Shown: piece by piece, positions 1-5,584 of the stretch | Layout of the letters: each line of letters begins with the position of its first letter | Numbering within the stretch: position 1 is the first letter of the stretch | Assembly: GCA_026706325.1 (NCBI GenBank) | Contig: JAPOYZ010000447.1 | Location: forward strand, 1-9,374 | Direction of reading: 5' to 3' | Length of the DNA stretch: 9,374 nt | DNA from: Candidatus Aminicenantota bacterium | GTDB lineage: Bacteria; Acidobacteriota; UBA6911; RPQK01; JAJDTT01 | The notes under the pieces: generated by a model | Told to the model about the DNA's origin: nothing | The model's database searches: none | Seen by the model: the letters and a program-made list of their open reading frames with translations, nothing else | Made by a program: the position numbers and the translations under genes

Positions 1-48
1 CGTTTCATCCTGGACCGGACGCGCCACCAACTGGTGGACCTGTTGTGA
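1..48 (+). CDS. 3' end of an upstream gene (partial)
   Basis: Frame 1 reads 15 codons ending in LVDLL and then TGA at 46-48. The next gene starts with GTG at 45, so stop and start overlap as GTGA, the usual sign of translational coupling inside an operon. The product cannot be identified from 15 residues. In ABC-dependent polysaccharide export the permease (Wzm type) often sits just before the ATPase, so a permease is one possibility. A glycosyltransferase or modifying enzyme is equally open, because the visible tail has no diagnostic motif. Confidence 0.6.
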   Translation, partial: RFILDRTRHQLVDLL

Positions 49-1253
49 GACCCGCCGTCCGGGCCGTCAGCCTCTCCAAGTTCTACGGGATGCACTGGAG
101 CCCCCGGGGTCTTGTCCGGCAGATCCTCACGGGCAGGGAGCCGGCCTTGCGGATTCGGGCGCTGGAGGGGGTCAGCTTCCAGGTCGAGGCGGGCCGGGCC
201 CTGGGAGTGGTCGGTCAGAACGGTTCCGGTAAAACGACCCTTCTGAAGCTGGTTTCGGGCGCCGCCCATCCCAGCTCGGGGCGGGTCGACGTGGACGGCC
301 GGGTCGGTGCCCTGCTGGACCTGGGCGCCGGTTTTCATCCCGAGTTCAGCGGCCGCGAGAACATCCGGTTCAGCGGAGCTCTCATGGGATTGGACCCGGA
401 CCTGGTCCGGGAGGAGGAAGACCGGATCGTGGCGTTCAGCGAGCTGGAAGAATTCATCGACCAGCCGGTGAGGACCTATTCCGCCGGCATGTACGTCCGG
501 CTGGGATTCGCCGTCTCCACCGGGTTCGACCCTGCCGTGCTGGTCATCGACGAGGCGCTGGCGGTGGGAGACCAGCCCTTCCAGAAAAAGTGCACCGACC
601 GCATCCTGTCCATCAAGAAGAGGGGTGCGGCCATCGTGATCTGCTCCCACAACCTCTACCAGATCAAGACCCTGTGCCAGGAAGCGATCTGGCTCCGGGA
701 GGGCCGGCCCCGATCGCAGGGGGACGCCGTTACGGTAGTGGAAGACTACGCCCGGTATCTGGGGCAGGCGTCGGCCGATCGCGGCGGGGAAGCCGGCATC
801 TCCGGTACGGACGCCCCAATGGACTGCGGAATCGAAAGCCTCCGGCTGGAGGACGGTTCGGGCTCTCGACGCGAGAGCTTCCGGACCGGCGATACAATGC
901 GGCTGGAAATCGTCGCCGAGTTCGCGTCCGGCTTCCGGGGCCGGCCCGGCCTGCGGGTGGCCATCCGGCGAGACGACGGCCTTACCATCCACGAAACCCG
1001 GACCCGCAGCATCGAAGAGCTGAAGCGTCTGGGCGGCGGCCGTTACCGGGCGCGGCTCACGCTGCGGGAGGTCCCCCTGCTGGCGGGCGGGTACCGGGTT
1101 CTGGTTGCGGCGTGTTCCCATCTGGAGGAGCCGGCCGCGGGAAGTTGGAGGTCGATTCCGTTCAGCGTTCGCTCGCGGGGCAGGGAGTTCGGAGCGGTCC
1201 GGCTGGAGCATCGGTGGAGCGGGGGCGGTGATCGTCCAAGTGCCGGCTATTGA
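45..1253 (+). CDS. Wzt-type ABC transporter ATP-binding protein, polysaccharide export
   Basis: This is a cytoplasmic ATPase subunit that would drive export of an undecaprenyl-linked surface glycan through an ABC-2 type permease. The nucleotide-binding domain spans about residues 5-240. It has Walker A GQNGSGKTT (57-65), signature YSAGM (145-149) inside a YVRLGFAVS context typical of the Wzt/TagH subfamily, Walker B VLVIDE (165-170) followed directly by ALAVGD, and the H-loop SH (201-202). An extra C-terminal region (about 255-385) is rich in beta-strand-like alternation, as in the Wzt C-terminal sandwich domain that in some systems binds the modified glycan end. The length of 402 residues suits a Wzt with this extra domain. 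The GTG start overlaps the upstream TGA; no strong Shine-Dalgarno sequence is seen. The transported glycan cannot be told from sequence. Family assignment is firm, substrate is inference. Confidence 0.93.
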   Translation: MRPAVRAVSLSKFYGMHWSPRGLVRQILTGREPALRIRALEGVSFQVEAGRALGVVGQNGSGKTTLLKLVSGAAHPSSGRVDVDGRVGALLDLGAGFHPEFSGRENIRFSGALMGLDPDLVREEEDRIVAFSELEEFIDQPVRTYSAGMYVRLGFAVSTGFDPAVLVIDEALAVGDQPFQKKCTDRILSIKKRGAAIVICSHNLYQIKTLCQEAIWLREGRPRSQGDAVTVVEDYARYLGQASADRGGEAGISGTDAPMDCGIESLRLEDGSGSRRESFRTGDTMRLEIVAEFASGFRGRPGLRVAIRRDDGLTIHETRTRSIEELKRLGGGRYRARLTLREVPLLAGGYRVLVAACSHLEEPAAGSWRSIPFSVRSRGREFGAVRLEHRWSGGGDRPSAGY

Positions 1254-1319
1254 GGAATAGTGGGGTCGGGATGTCCCCTCCTGCGGGGATTCGAGAAGGC
1301 GGATCGCGGATTTTTCTTC

Positions 1320-1340
1320 GCCGTCGTTATATCTTTTGAG
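1320..1340 (+). promoter_or_regulatory. Upstream element shared with another small gene, promoter-like
   Basis: The block GCCGTCGTTATATCTTTTGA resembles the reverse strand of 8079-8099 (GCCGTCGTTGTATATTGTTG), which lies upstream of the related small gene on the minus strand. Both contain a TATAT core like a -10 box in otherwise GC-rich DNA. A second shared block, CGCAGGA(T/C)AT, follows in both. The distance to the start codon differs (about 97 nt here, 28 nt there), so a promoter role is inference. It may only be a relic of common ancestry of the two copies. Confidence 0.35.
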
Positions 1341-1423
1341 AGGTGGGAATCGCCGGCGGTTAATCGCAGGATATGCACAGTTCGTGTCCACCACGACCGG
1401 GAGGCGGCCCACTTGGGATGCGA

Positions 1424-1429
1424 AGGGAG
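1424..1429 (+). promoter_or_regulatory. Shine-Dalgarno sequence for the small gene at 1437
   Basis: AGGGAG lies 7 nt before the ATG at 1437, an ideal spacing. It supports this start and suggests that the small open reading frame is really translated. Confidence 0.7.
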
Positions 1430-1436
1430 CTGAATC

Positions 1437-1679
1437 ATGGATTTTGAACTGATCAGCGTACTGGTCACCATTGTGGCAGTGGGAATCGCCTTGGGCGGCC
1501 TGTTAATGACCACGGTCCGAGGGCTGCGGCACGAGATGCGGCACGAGATGCGTGACATACGCGGCCACATGGGCCGGATCGACTCCCATATCGGCGAACT
1601 CCGGGAACGCATGGCGCACGTGGAAGGACTGCTGAAAGGATTGCGAGACGCTATCGCCCAGAGGATCATCACGAATTAG
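1437..1679 (+). CDS. Small single-helix membrane protein with coiled-coil tail (copy 1, intact)
   Basis: This 80-residue protein has four N-terminal residues, a hydrophobic segment at about 5-25 (ISVLVTIVAVGIALGGLLM), then an Arg/Glu/Met-rich helical region at about 28-72 with repeated R-HEMR steps, ending in IGELRERMAHVEGLLKGLRD. The positive residues right after the helix predict a cytoplasmic C-terminal coiled coil. A good ribosome binding site precedes the ATG. Two relatives lie in this window, a frameshifted copy at 2012 and an intact copy at 7770-8051 on the minus strand. All three share the membrane segment and the closing block (I-G-x-L-R then EGLL-x-GLRD). No enzymatic motif is seen and function is unknown. 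Short proteins of this design are, to my knowledge, common as hypothetical multicopy proteins in environmental genomes. The TAG stop is followed at once by GAGC, as in the 7770 copy. Confidence 0.75.
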   Translation: MDFELISVLVTIVAVGIALGGLLMTTVRGLRHEMRHEMRDIRGHMGRIDSHIGELRERMAHVEGLLKGLRDAIAQRIITN

Positions 1680-1700
1680 GAGCTTCCCCACCGGCCCATG

Positions 1701-1717
1701 CCCGGCGAAATGCCGGG
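1701..1717 (+). repeat. Short GC hairpin after the small gene
   Basis: CCCGGC-GAAAT-GCCGGG is a perfect 6-bp stem with a 5-nt loop, 21 nt after the stop codon of the 1437 gene. It could stop transcription or protect the mRNA end, but no T-run follows. It directly precedes the palindrome array. Confidence 0.5.
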
Positions 1718-1720
1718 AGC

Positions 1721-1867
1721 GGCGGTTTTCTTACCGCCGGTGGAGCGGCGGTTTTCCTACCGCCGAACAGGAGCGGCGACTTTCCTGTCGCCAGTGGAGC
1801 GGTTTTCCTACCGCCGACTGGGGCGGCGGTTTTCTTACCGTCGATTGGGAGCGGTTTTCCTACCGCC
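1721..1867 (+). repeat. Array of six hairpin-forming palindromes (TTTCCT-loop orientation)
   Basis: Six units lie at about 25-28 nt spacing: 1721-1738, 1747-1764, 1775-1792, 1799-1814, 1825-1842 and 1851-1866. Each is a perfect or nearly perfect inverted repeat around a 6-nt loop (TTTCCT or TTTCTT), mostly preceded by a GGAGC or GGGGC tail. Most stems are GGCGGT/ACCGCC, while the 1775 unit has GGCGAC/GTCGCC with the same loop, so both partners changed together. Units at 1799 and 1851 have lost 3 nt next to the tail and have 5-bp stems (GCGGT/ACCGC). The 1825 unit has one G-T wobble (ACCGTC). The array falls between two small genes and is noncoding; open frames through it are by-products of the repeat. 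Confidence 0.85.
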
Positions 1868-2011
1868 GCACTCCGTTGTGACAAACTTGGCGACGAAGAC
1901 TGGGCGTTTGGAAATCTCCCCCTTTTTCTCAGGAGGGGGCGCCAGCCGCCGAACTTCCTATGGAGATTGGGAAGGGGGCAGGAAAGTCCCCACATGTGAG
2001 TATTTCGGGCA
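1868..2011 (+). other. Spacer with conserved block, GC-rich hairpin and divergent palindrome
   Basis: No gene is supported. The block GTTGTGACAAACTTGG (1875-1890) resembles GTTGTGGCGCGACTTGG at 6929-6945. A C-run (1917-1922) and a G-run (around 1934-1939) can pair, and the G-rich arm continues into GGGGGCGCCAGCCGCC, which resembles the hairpin at 6961-6979. A palindrome of the AGGAAA-loop type closes the block at 1974-1991. The order palindrome, spacer block, GC hairpin, inverted palindrome matches 6897-7016. Confidence 0.45.
1974..1991 (+). repeat. Divergent palindrome unit with third stem type
   Basis: GGGGGC-AGGAAA-GTCCCC keeps the loop of the family (AGGAAA, the reverse of TTTCCT). It replaces the usual GGCGAC/GTCGCC stem by one that still pairs at all six positions, if one G-T wobble is allowed. 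It is in the opposite orientation to the array at 1721-1867. Confidence 0.55.
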
Positions 2012-2307
2012 ATGAATATCGATCTGGCGAGTGTCTTGGTAGCCGTGGTGGCGGTTGGTGCGGCTTGGCCGGGCTGACCCTCACCGCCTTCATAGTGCTC
2101 CGCAATGAGATGCGGGGCCTGCGGCAGGAGACGCAGGACGAGAACCAAGGCCTGCGAAAGGAGATTCGGCAGGAGATGCAGGGTCTGCGCGGGCATATGG
2201 TACGGATCGACACGCAGATCGGCGATCTCCGGGAAGGCATGGCGCAGGTCGAAGGACTGCTGACGGGCTTGCGAGATTCCTTGGCCCGGCGGATCGCTCC
2301 GAACTAG
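2012..2307 (+). pseudogene. Small membrane/coiled-coil protein gene, copy 2, disrupted by a 1-nt deletion
   Basis: Starting at ATG 2012 the frame reads MNIDLASVLVAVVAVG, clearly the membrane segment of the family, but hits TGA at 2075. The family continues in the +1-shifted frame (LAGLTLTAFIVLRNEMRGL and on) to TAG at 2305-2307, ending in LTGLRDSLARRIAPN. Comparison with the 7770-8051 copy shows the lesion: GGTGTCGGCTTGG there, GGTG-CGGCTTGG here, so one T is missing after 2060. A longer open frame from 1960 gives a 115-residue protein, but its first 35 or so residues do not match the family and replace most of the membrane helix with out-of-frame sequence. No good Shine-Dalgarno is seen before 2012. 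It is either a true pseudogene or a sequencing error; the coiled-coil part is otherwise well kept. Confidence 0.7.
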
Positions 2308-2368
2308 TTCGTAGGAAGGTGGTTGCCTTCGGCCCCATTCCTTTGGGCTCAATCCCGCCGGGGAGTTC

Positions 2369-2409
2369 GGCGGTTGGAAACCGCCGGTCCCGGCGGTAGG
2401 AAAACCGCC
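2369..2409 (+). repeat. Two palindromes of the GGCGGT stem type (AGGAAA orientation)
   Basis: Unit one is GGCGGT-TGGAA-ACCGCC (2369-2385). Unit two is GGCGGT-AGGAAA-ACCGCC (2392-2409). They are inverted relative to the array at 1721-1867, so the two blocks face each other across the disrupted small gene. Confidence 0.75.
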
Positions 2410-2413
2410 GATC

Positions 2414-2521
2414 GGCGACAAGAATGTCGCCACTCCAGTCGGCGACAAGAATGTCGCCACTCCAGTCGGCGACAAGAATGTCGCCGCTCCGGTCGGCGAC
2501 ACGAAAGTCGCCGCTCCGGTC
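2414..2521 (+). repeat. Tandem array of four 27-bp units, each with a perfect hairpin
   Basis: Units start at 2414, 2441, 2468 and 2495. Each begins with the palindrome GGCGAC-AAGAAT-GTCGCC (the fourth has loop ACGAAA), followed by a 9-nt tail of the form (A/G)CTCC(A/G)GTC. Units 1 and 2 are identical, and units 3 and 4 drift toward GCTCCGGTC. Because 27 is divisible by 3, the array is open in frame with the next gene and would encode 9-residue repeats (MSPLQSATR). Confidence 0.9.
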
Positions 2522-2573
2522 GCTTCTCCTCCGTGGAATCGGCTTGGGTGGCGTGGTATTGTGCTGGCCAACC

Positions 2574-4625
2574 ATGCGAGCCGGGAGGGGGAGTTGGGAC
2601 GATTCTTCCGGCCTTCGCGGACACTGCGACCTCTACGATCACGACTACTTCCACGGCAAAACCAGCGGGTACCCGCCGGAGGGTTCCGCTCGGGCGCATC
2701 CGGAGTGGAGTCCGTGGATCGAGTTGTTGGAAGCCATCCAACCCCAAGGCCTGCTGGTGGAGCTGGGTTGTGCCTCCGGGTACCTGACGGAGGCGGTCCG
2801 GGGGTCCGGGCGGCGGGCTGTGGGGCTGGACCTGAGCGGCTACGCGCTCTCCCAACACCCTCCGGCGCGGCCCTTCCTGGTTCAGGGAGACGCCCAGGAA
2901 CTCCCTTTCCCCGACGGATGCGCGCACGTCGTCACCCTGTTCGACCTGCTGGAACACCTTCCGGACCCGCGCGCCTGCCTCCGGGAGGCGGTGCGGGTGC
3001 TAGAACCCGAAGGACTGATCGCGGGAGCCACCCCGGATCCTCTCCATTTCCGGCGGCCGGAGCCGACCCACTGCTTCGAGCGGCCCCCCTCCTTCTGGAT
3101 CTCGGCGCTGGAGGAGCTGGACCTGGCCGTGACCTACCGCTTCTCCGTGACTCCCTACAACTTCCAGTTCCTGGCGGCGTTCAAGGGGTCTCCAGCGGCC
3201 GAGCGGGCGGCGGCTTGGCGGCACGACTACTACGGCCCCGAACCGGAATTCGTCTCGGTCGACGGTCCCCTGGAGGCGCTGCCGCGCTGGGGATGGTCGG
3301 CGTTGGAGGCGGGATCGCGGGAAATGCAGGGCAATTCCTCGGCCCTCTATCTCTTGAACCGGCGGGCCGGACCGGTCCGTATCACGACCCGCTTCTCCGT
3401 CTCTTCCTCGCCCGACTTCACGACGCTGCGGGTCCGCGCCGGCAGCTCCACGTTGGCCGAGATCCACCTCGACTCGGAGCGGAAAACCGTGCAGGTGGAG
3501 CTCCAGCCGGTCCGCGTGGCCGCCGGAGGACACCACCTGATCTTCGAACCGTTCCCCCTGGGACCGCGGCTCCGCATCCACGACGTGGAGATCGGCGCCG
3601 AGCCCTGTTCCCGGGAAAGCCTGGTCCTGGGCCTGCCCTTCGACCTCTACCAGCGTTACCGCCTCGCGTCGCAGGTGGGTTCCCGGCTGACCCAGGGTCC
3701 CATCCTGGACGTGGGCGGCCTGTTGGGCGACCGGGACGGACACGTGGCCACCACGGCGGACTTTTTCTCCAGCCTGGAAATGGACAGGCCCGTCAAGATC
3801 CGAACCACCGACCTGAGGCATTGCGACCATCCGAACCACGCGCCGGCTCCGGCCTGGGAGCAGCCGTTTCGCGACGCCTCCTTCGACCTGGTGCTCTCCC
3901 TGGACGTCCTGGAGCACCTGGAGCCGGAGCGGCGTCCCGATTTCCTCTCGGAACTGGACCGTGTCGCCCGTTCCTTCATCCTGATCGGCGCCCCCTTCTC
4001 CACGCCTGACGTGGAACGGACCGAGGAGGAGCTGGCGGAGGGACTGCTGAACGCCCGCCGCTTCCTGGAGGAGCATCGGACCCTGGGACTGCCTTCCCAC
4101 GACCTGGTGGAGAGTCACTTCGGAGACCGGGCCGGCTACGAGGTCCACCGCTTCCCCAGCGGCTACCTGCCTCGCTGGCGCGCCATGCAGGTGCTGACGC
4201 AGCACTACTTCCAGTTGAACGACACCACCTCCATGACCTCGCTGAACCGACTCTACAACCGGAGCTGCTATGTTGCGGATCTGGCCGAACCGGCCTACCG
4301 GAGTCTTTTTCTGATCTCCAAGACACCTCTCTCGGACGCCCAACGGGACTCCGTGGCTTTACTGTTCCCGGAGCCCGGCCCGGAATCGGCGTCCGCCTGC
4401 GGCTTCTCGGCGATGGCCCGGGACGCGCAGTTCCCGACCCTCCACCAGCGGATCAGGGAACTGCTTCAGGAACGGGACGAGGCCTGGCTGAACACCCGCT
4501 TCCTCATCAACGAACGGCAGAAGCTGATCCGGCTGCTGCGCCGGGAGATCCGGCACCTGCGCACCGAAGTCCCCTTGTGGAAACTGGCGGGCCTCCGCCT
4601 CCGGGATAAGCTGAGACGCCGGTGA
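2574..4625 (+). CDS. Double methyltransferase-domain protein with C-terminal coiled coil
   Basis: From ATG 2574 this is a 683-residue protein with two class I SAM-dependent methyltransferase-like domains. Domain 1 (about 55-200) has motif I VELGCASGYLT (62-72), an acidic strand end GLDLSGY (84-90) and FPDGCAHVVTLFDLLEHLPDP (112-132), as in the Methyltransf_11/23 type. A beta-rich middle stretch (about 255-345) has no motif I can name. Domain 2 (about 355-585) has a weaker motif I, ILDVGGLLGD (377-386), but a clear FDLVLSLDVLEHLEPERR (437-454), so it may bind SAM poorly. Residues about 622-665 are charged and helical, probably a coiled coil. The frame is open upstream to 2424, but residues there come from the 27-bp repeats. 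GTG 2553 and TTG 2559 are other starts, and none has a good ribosome binding site. Its stop overlaps the next gene by 1 nt. Likely role: glycan modification. Substrate unknown. Confidence 0.82.
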   Translation: MRAGRGSWDDSSGLRGHCDLYDHDYFHGKTSGYPPEGSARAHPEWSPWIELLEAIQPQGLLVELGCASGYLTEAVRGSGRRAVGLDLSGYALSQHPPARPFLVQGDAQELPFPDGCAHVVTLFDLLEHLPDPRACLREAVRVLEPEGLIAGATPDPLHFRRPEPTHCFERPPSFWISALEELDLAVTYRFSVTPYNFQFLAAFKGSPAAERAAAWRHDYYGPEPEFVSVDGPLEALPRWGWSALEAGSREMQGNSSALYLLNRRAGPVRITTRFSVSSSPDFTTLRVRAGSSTLAEIHLDSERKTVQVELQPVRVAAGGHHLIFEPFPLGPRLRIHDVEIGAEPCSRESLVLGLPFDLYQRYRLASQVGSRLTQGPILDVGGLLGDRDGHVATTADFFSSLEMDRPVKIRTTDLRHCDHPNHAPAPAWEQPFRDASFDLVLSLDVLEHLEPERRPDFLSELDRVARSFILIGAPFSTPDVERTEEELAEGLLNARRFLEEHRTLGLPSHDLVESHFGDRAGYEVHRFPSGYLPRWRAMQVLTQHYFQLNDTTSMTSLNRLYNRSCYVADLAEPAYRSLFLISKTPLSDAQRDSVALLFPEPGPESASACGFSAMARDAQFPTLHQRIRELLQERDEAWLNTRFLINERQKLIRLLRREIRHLRTEVPLWKLAGLRLRDKLRRR

Positions 4626-5584
4626 TGGGACCGCGCAGGGCGCCTGCCTCCGTGGCCATCGTCAACTACAACGGCCGCCCCTACCTGGAGGAACTGCTGG
4701 GTTCCCTGGAACTTCAGACCCGCCGGCCCCTGGAGACGCTGCTGGTGGACAACGCCTCCCGGGACGGGAGCGTCGCATACGTCGAGCGGGAGTTTCCCTG
4801 GGTCCGGGTCCTCCCGCAGGACCTGAACCTGGGCTTTTCCCGGGCCGCCAACCTGGCCGCCGAGGAGGCCCGCGGAACCTGGCTGGCCCTGCTCAACACC
4901 GACCTCCGCCTGGAGCCGGACTGGCTGGAAGAGCTGGTGGCCGGCGGCGAGGCGGACCCCTCCGTCGCGGCCGTCTCCTCCAAGCTGAGGTTGCACGACC
5001 GGCCCCACAGGCTCAACGGGGTCGGGGGCTGCATGAACCGGCTGGGCTACACCTGGGACCGGGGGATGGGAGAGGAGGACCGGGGCCAGTACGACGAGAG
5101 CCGGGAGGTCCTTTTCGCGTGCGCCGGCGCCGCCCTCTTCCACCGGTCCCGATTCCGGGAGGCCGGCGGATTCGACCCGCGCTTCTTCATGTACCACGAG
5201 GACGTGGACCTCTGTTGGAGGCTCTGGCTGCTGGGATTCCGGGTGGTCACCGCGCCCCGGGCGGTCGCCTACCATCACCTGAGCGCTTCCACCCGCGAGG
5301 AGCGCGGACTCCTCTGGCGGGAGATCCTGGGAGAGCGCCACAACATGCGCTCGCTGCTCAAGAACTACGAGGGCTCCAACCTGGCCCGGGCGTTGTGGGG
5401 ACTGCTCACCCTGCGCCAGCCGGTGCGCCGGAAGTGGGCGCAACTGGGAAACCTGGCCTGGAACCTGCGGTGGCTTCCGGAGACGCTGCGCCTGAGGCGC
5501 CGCATCCGGAACGAGCGGCGGGTGACGGACGCACAATTGAAACGCCTTATCGTACAATCGCGCCATGTCCCCATCCCCCGGTGA
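4625..5584 (+). CDS. Family 2 glycosyltransferase (rhamnosyltransferase-like)
   Basis: This is a GT-A fold inverting glycosyltransferase that would add a sugar from a nucleotide donor to a growing surface glycan at the cytoplasmic face. Residues 10-17 give the opening strand SVAIVNYN, followed by VDNASRDGS (about 41-49), the metal/nucleotide DxD-like motif NTD (91-93, in LLNTDLRLEPDW) and the catalytic-base region HEDVDLCWRLW (191-201). The C-terminal third is basic and helical with no predicted membrane helix. ATG 4625 shares its A with the TGA of the methyltransferase gene; a GTG at 4622 is an alternative start one codon earlier. The 3' end overlaps the next gene by 20 nt. The sequence is like WbbL/rhamnosyltransferase members, but donor and acceptor cannot be inferred. 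Confidence 0.92.
   Translation: MGPRRAPASVAIVNYNGRPYLEELLGSLELQTRRPLETLLVDNASRDGSVAYVEREFPWVRVLPQDLNLGFSRAANLAAEEARGTWLALLNTDLRLEPDWLEELVAGGEADPSVAAVSSKLRLHDRPHRLNGVGGCMNRLGYTWDRGMGEEDRGQYDESREVLFACAGAALFHRSRFREAGGFDPRFFMYHEDVDLCWRLWLLGFRVVTAPRAVAYHHLSASTREERGLLWREILGERHNMRSLLKNYEGSNLARALWGLLTLRQPVRRKWAQLGNLAWNLRWLPETLRLRRRIRNERRVTDAQLKRLIVQSRHVPIPR

Larger units (their letters stand above)
1254..1436 (+). other. Intergenic region after the ABC gene, with a short GC hairpin
   Basis: No coding region is supported here. Just after the ABC stop there is a weak hairpin, TCCCC-TCCTGC-GGGGA around 1274-1289. No T-run follows it, so it is only a possible terminator. A long AT-richer stretch lies at 1311-1340 and contains the block listed separately as a possible promoter. 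The region ends in the ribosome binding site of the small gene at 1437. Confidence 0.4.
2308..2573 (+). other. Noncoding, hairpin-rich stretch before the methyltransferase gene
   Basis: This contains nested GC hairpins: GCCC/GGGC around 2330-2347 and CCGCC/GGCGG at 2355-2373. Two palindromes (2369-2409) and the four-unit 27-bp array (2414-2521) follow. The frame of the downstream methyltransferase is open back to 2424 only because the array unit is a multiple of 3. I see no clear promoter. Confidence 0.5.

Noticed and set aside
1247..1672. Minus-strand frame of 141 codons after the ABC gene
   Set aside because: It overlaps the supported small gene at 1437 and has no recognisable features.
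1960..2062. Longer N-terminus for the second small gene (115-residue frame)
   Set aside because: The family-like membrane segment lies in the other frame from ATG 2012, so this N-terminus is out of frame.
2414..2521. Possible CRISPR array
   Set aside because: The repeats are 18-nt palindromes with constant 9-nt tails, so there are no variable spacers, and no cas genes are present.
1721..2521. Rho-independent terminators for every palindrome
   Set aside because: None of the hairpins is followed by a T-run, and the multiple tandem copies and covarying stems do not fit ordinary terminators.
2424..2573. N-terminal 50 codons of the longest methyltransferase reading frame
   Set aside because: They translate the tandem palindrome array and a short hydrophobic by-product. 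The domain-like sequence starts after ATG 2574.
1669..2575. Minus-strand frames with repeated residues (GVATFLSPT, SGDILVADW)
   Set aside because: The repeats are translations of the palindrome arrays, with no start signal or domain.
3000..4343. Long antisense open frame (447 codons) opposite the methyltransferase gene
   Set aside because: It is a high-GC shadow frame rich in Gly/Arg/Gln with no motif, fully covered by a well-supported plus-strand gene.
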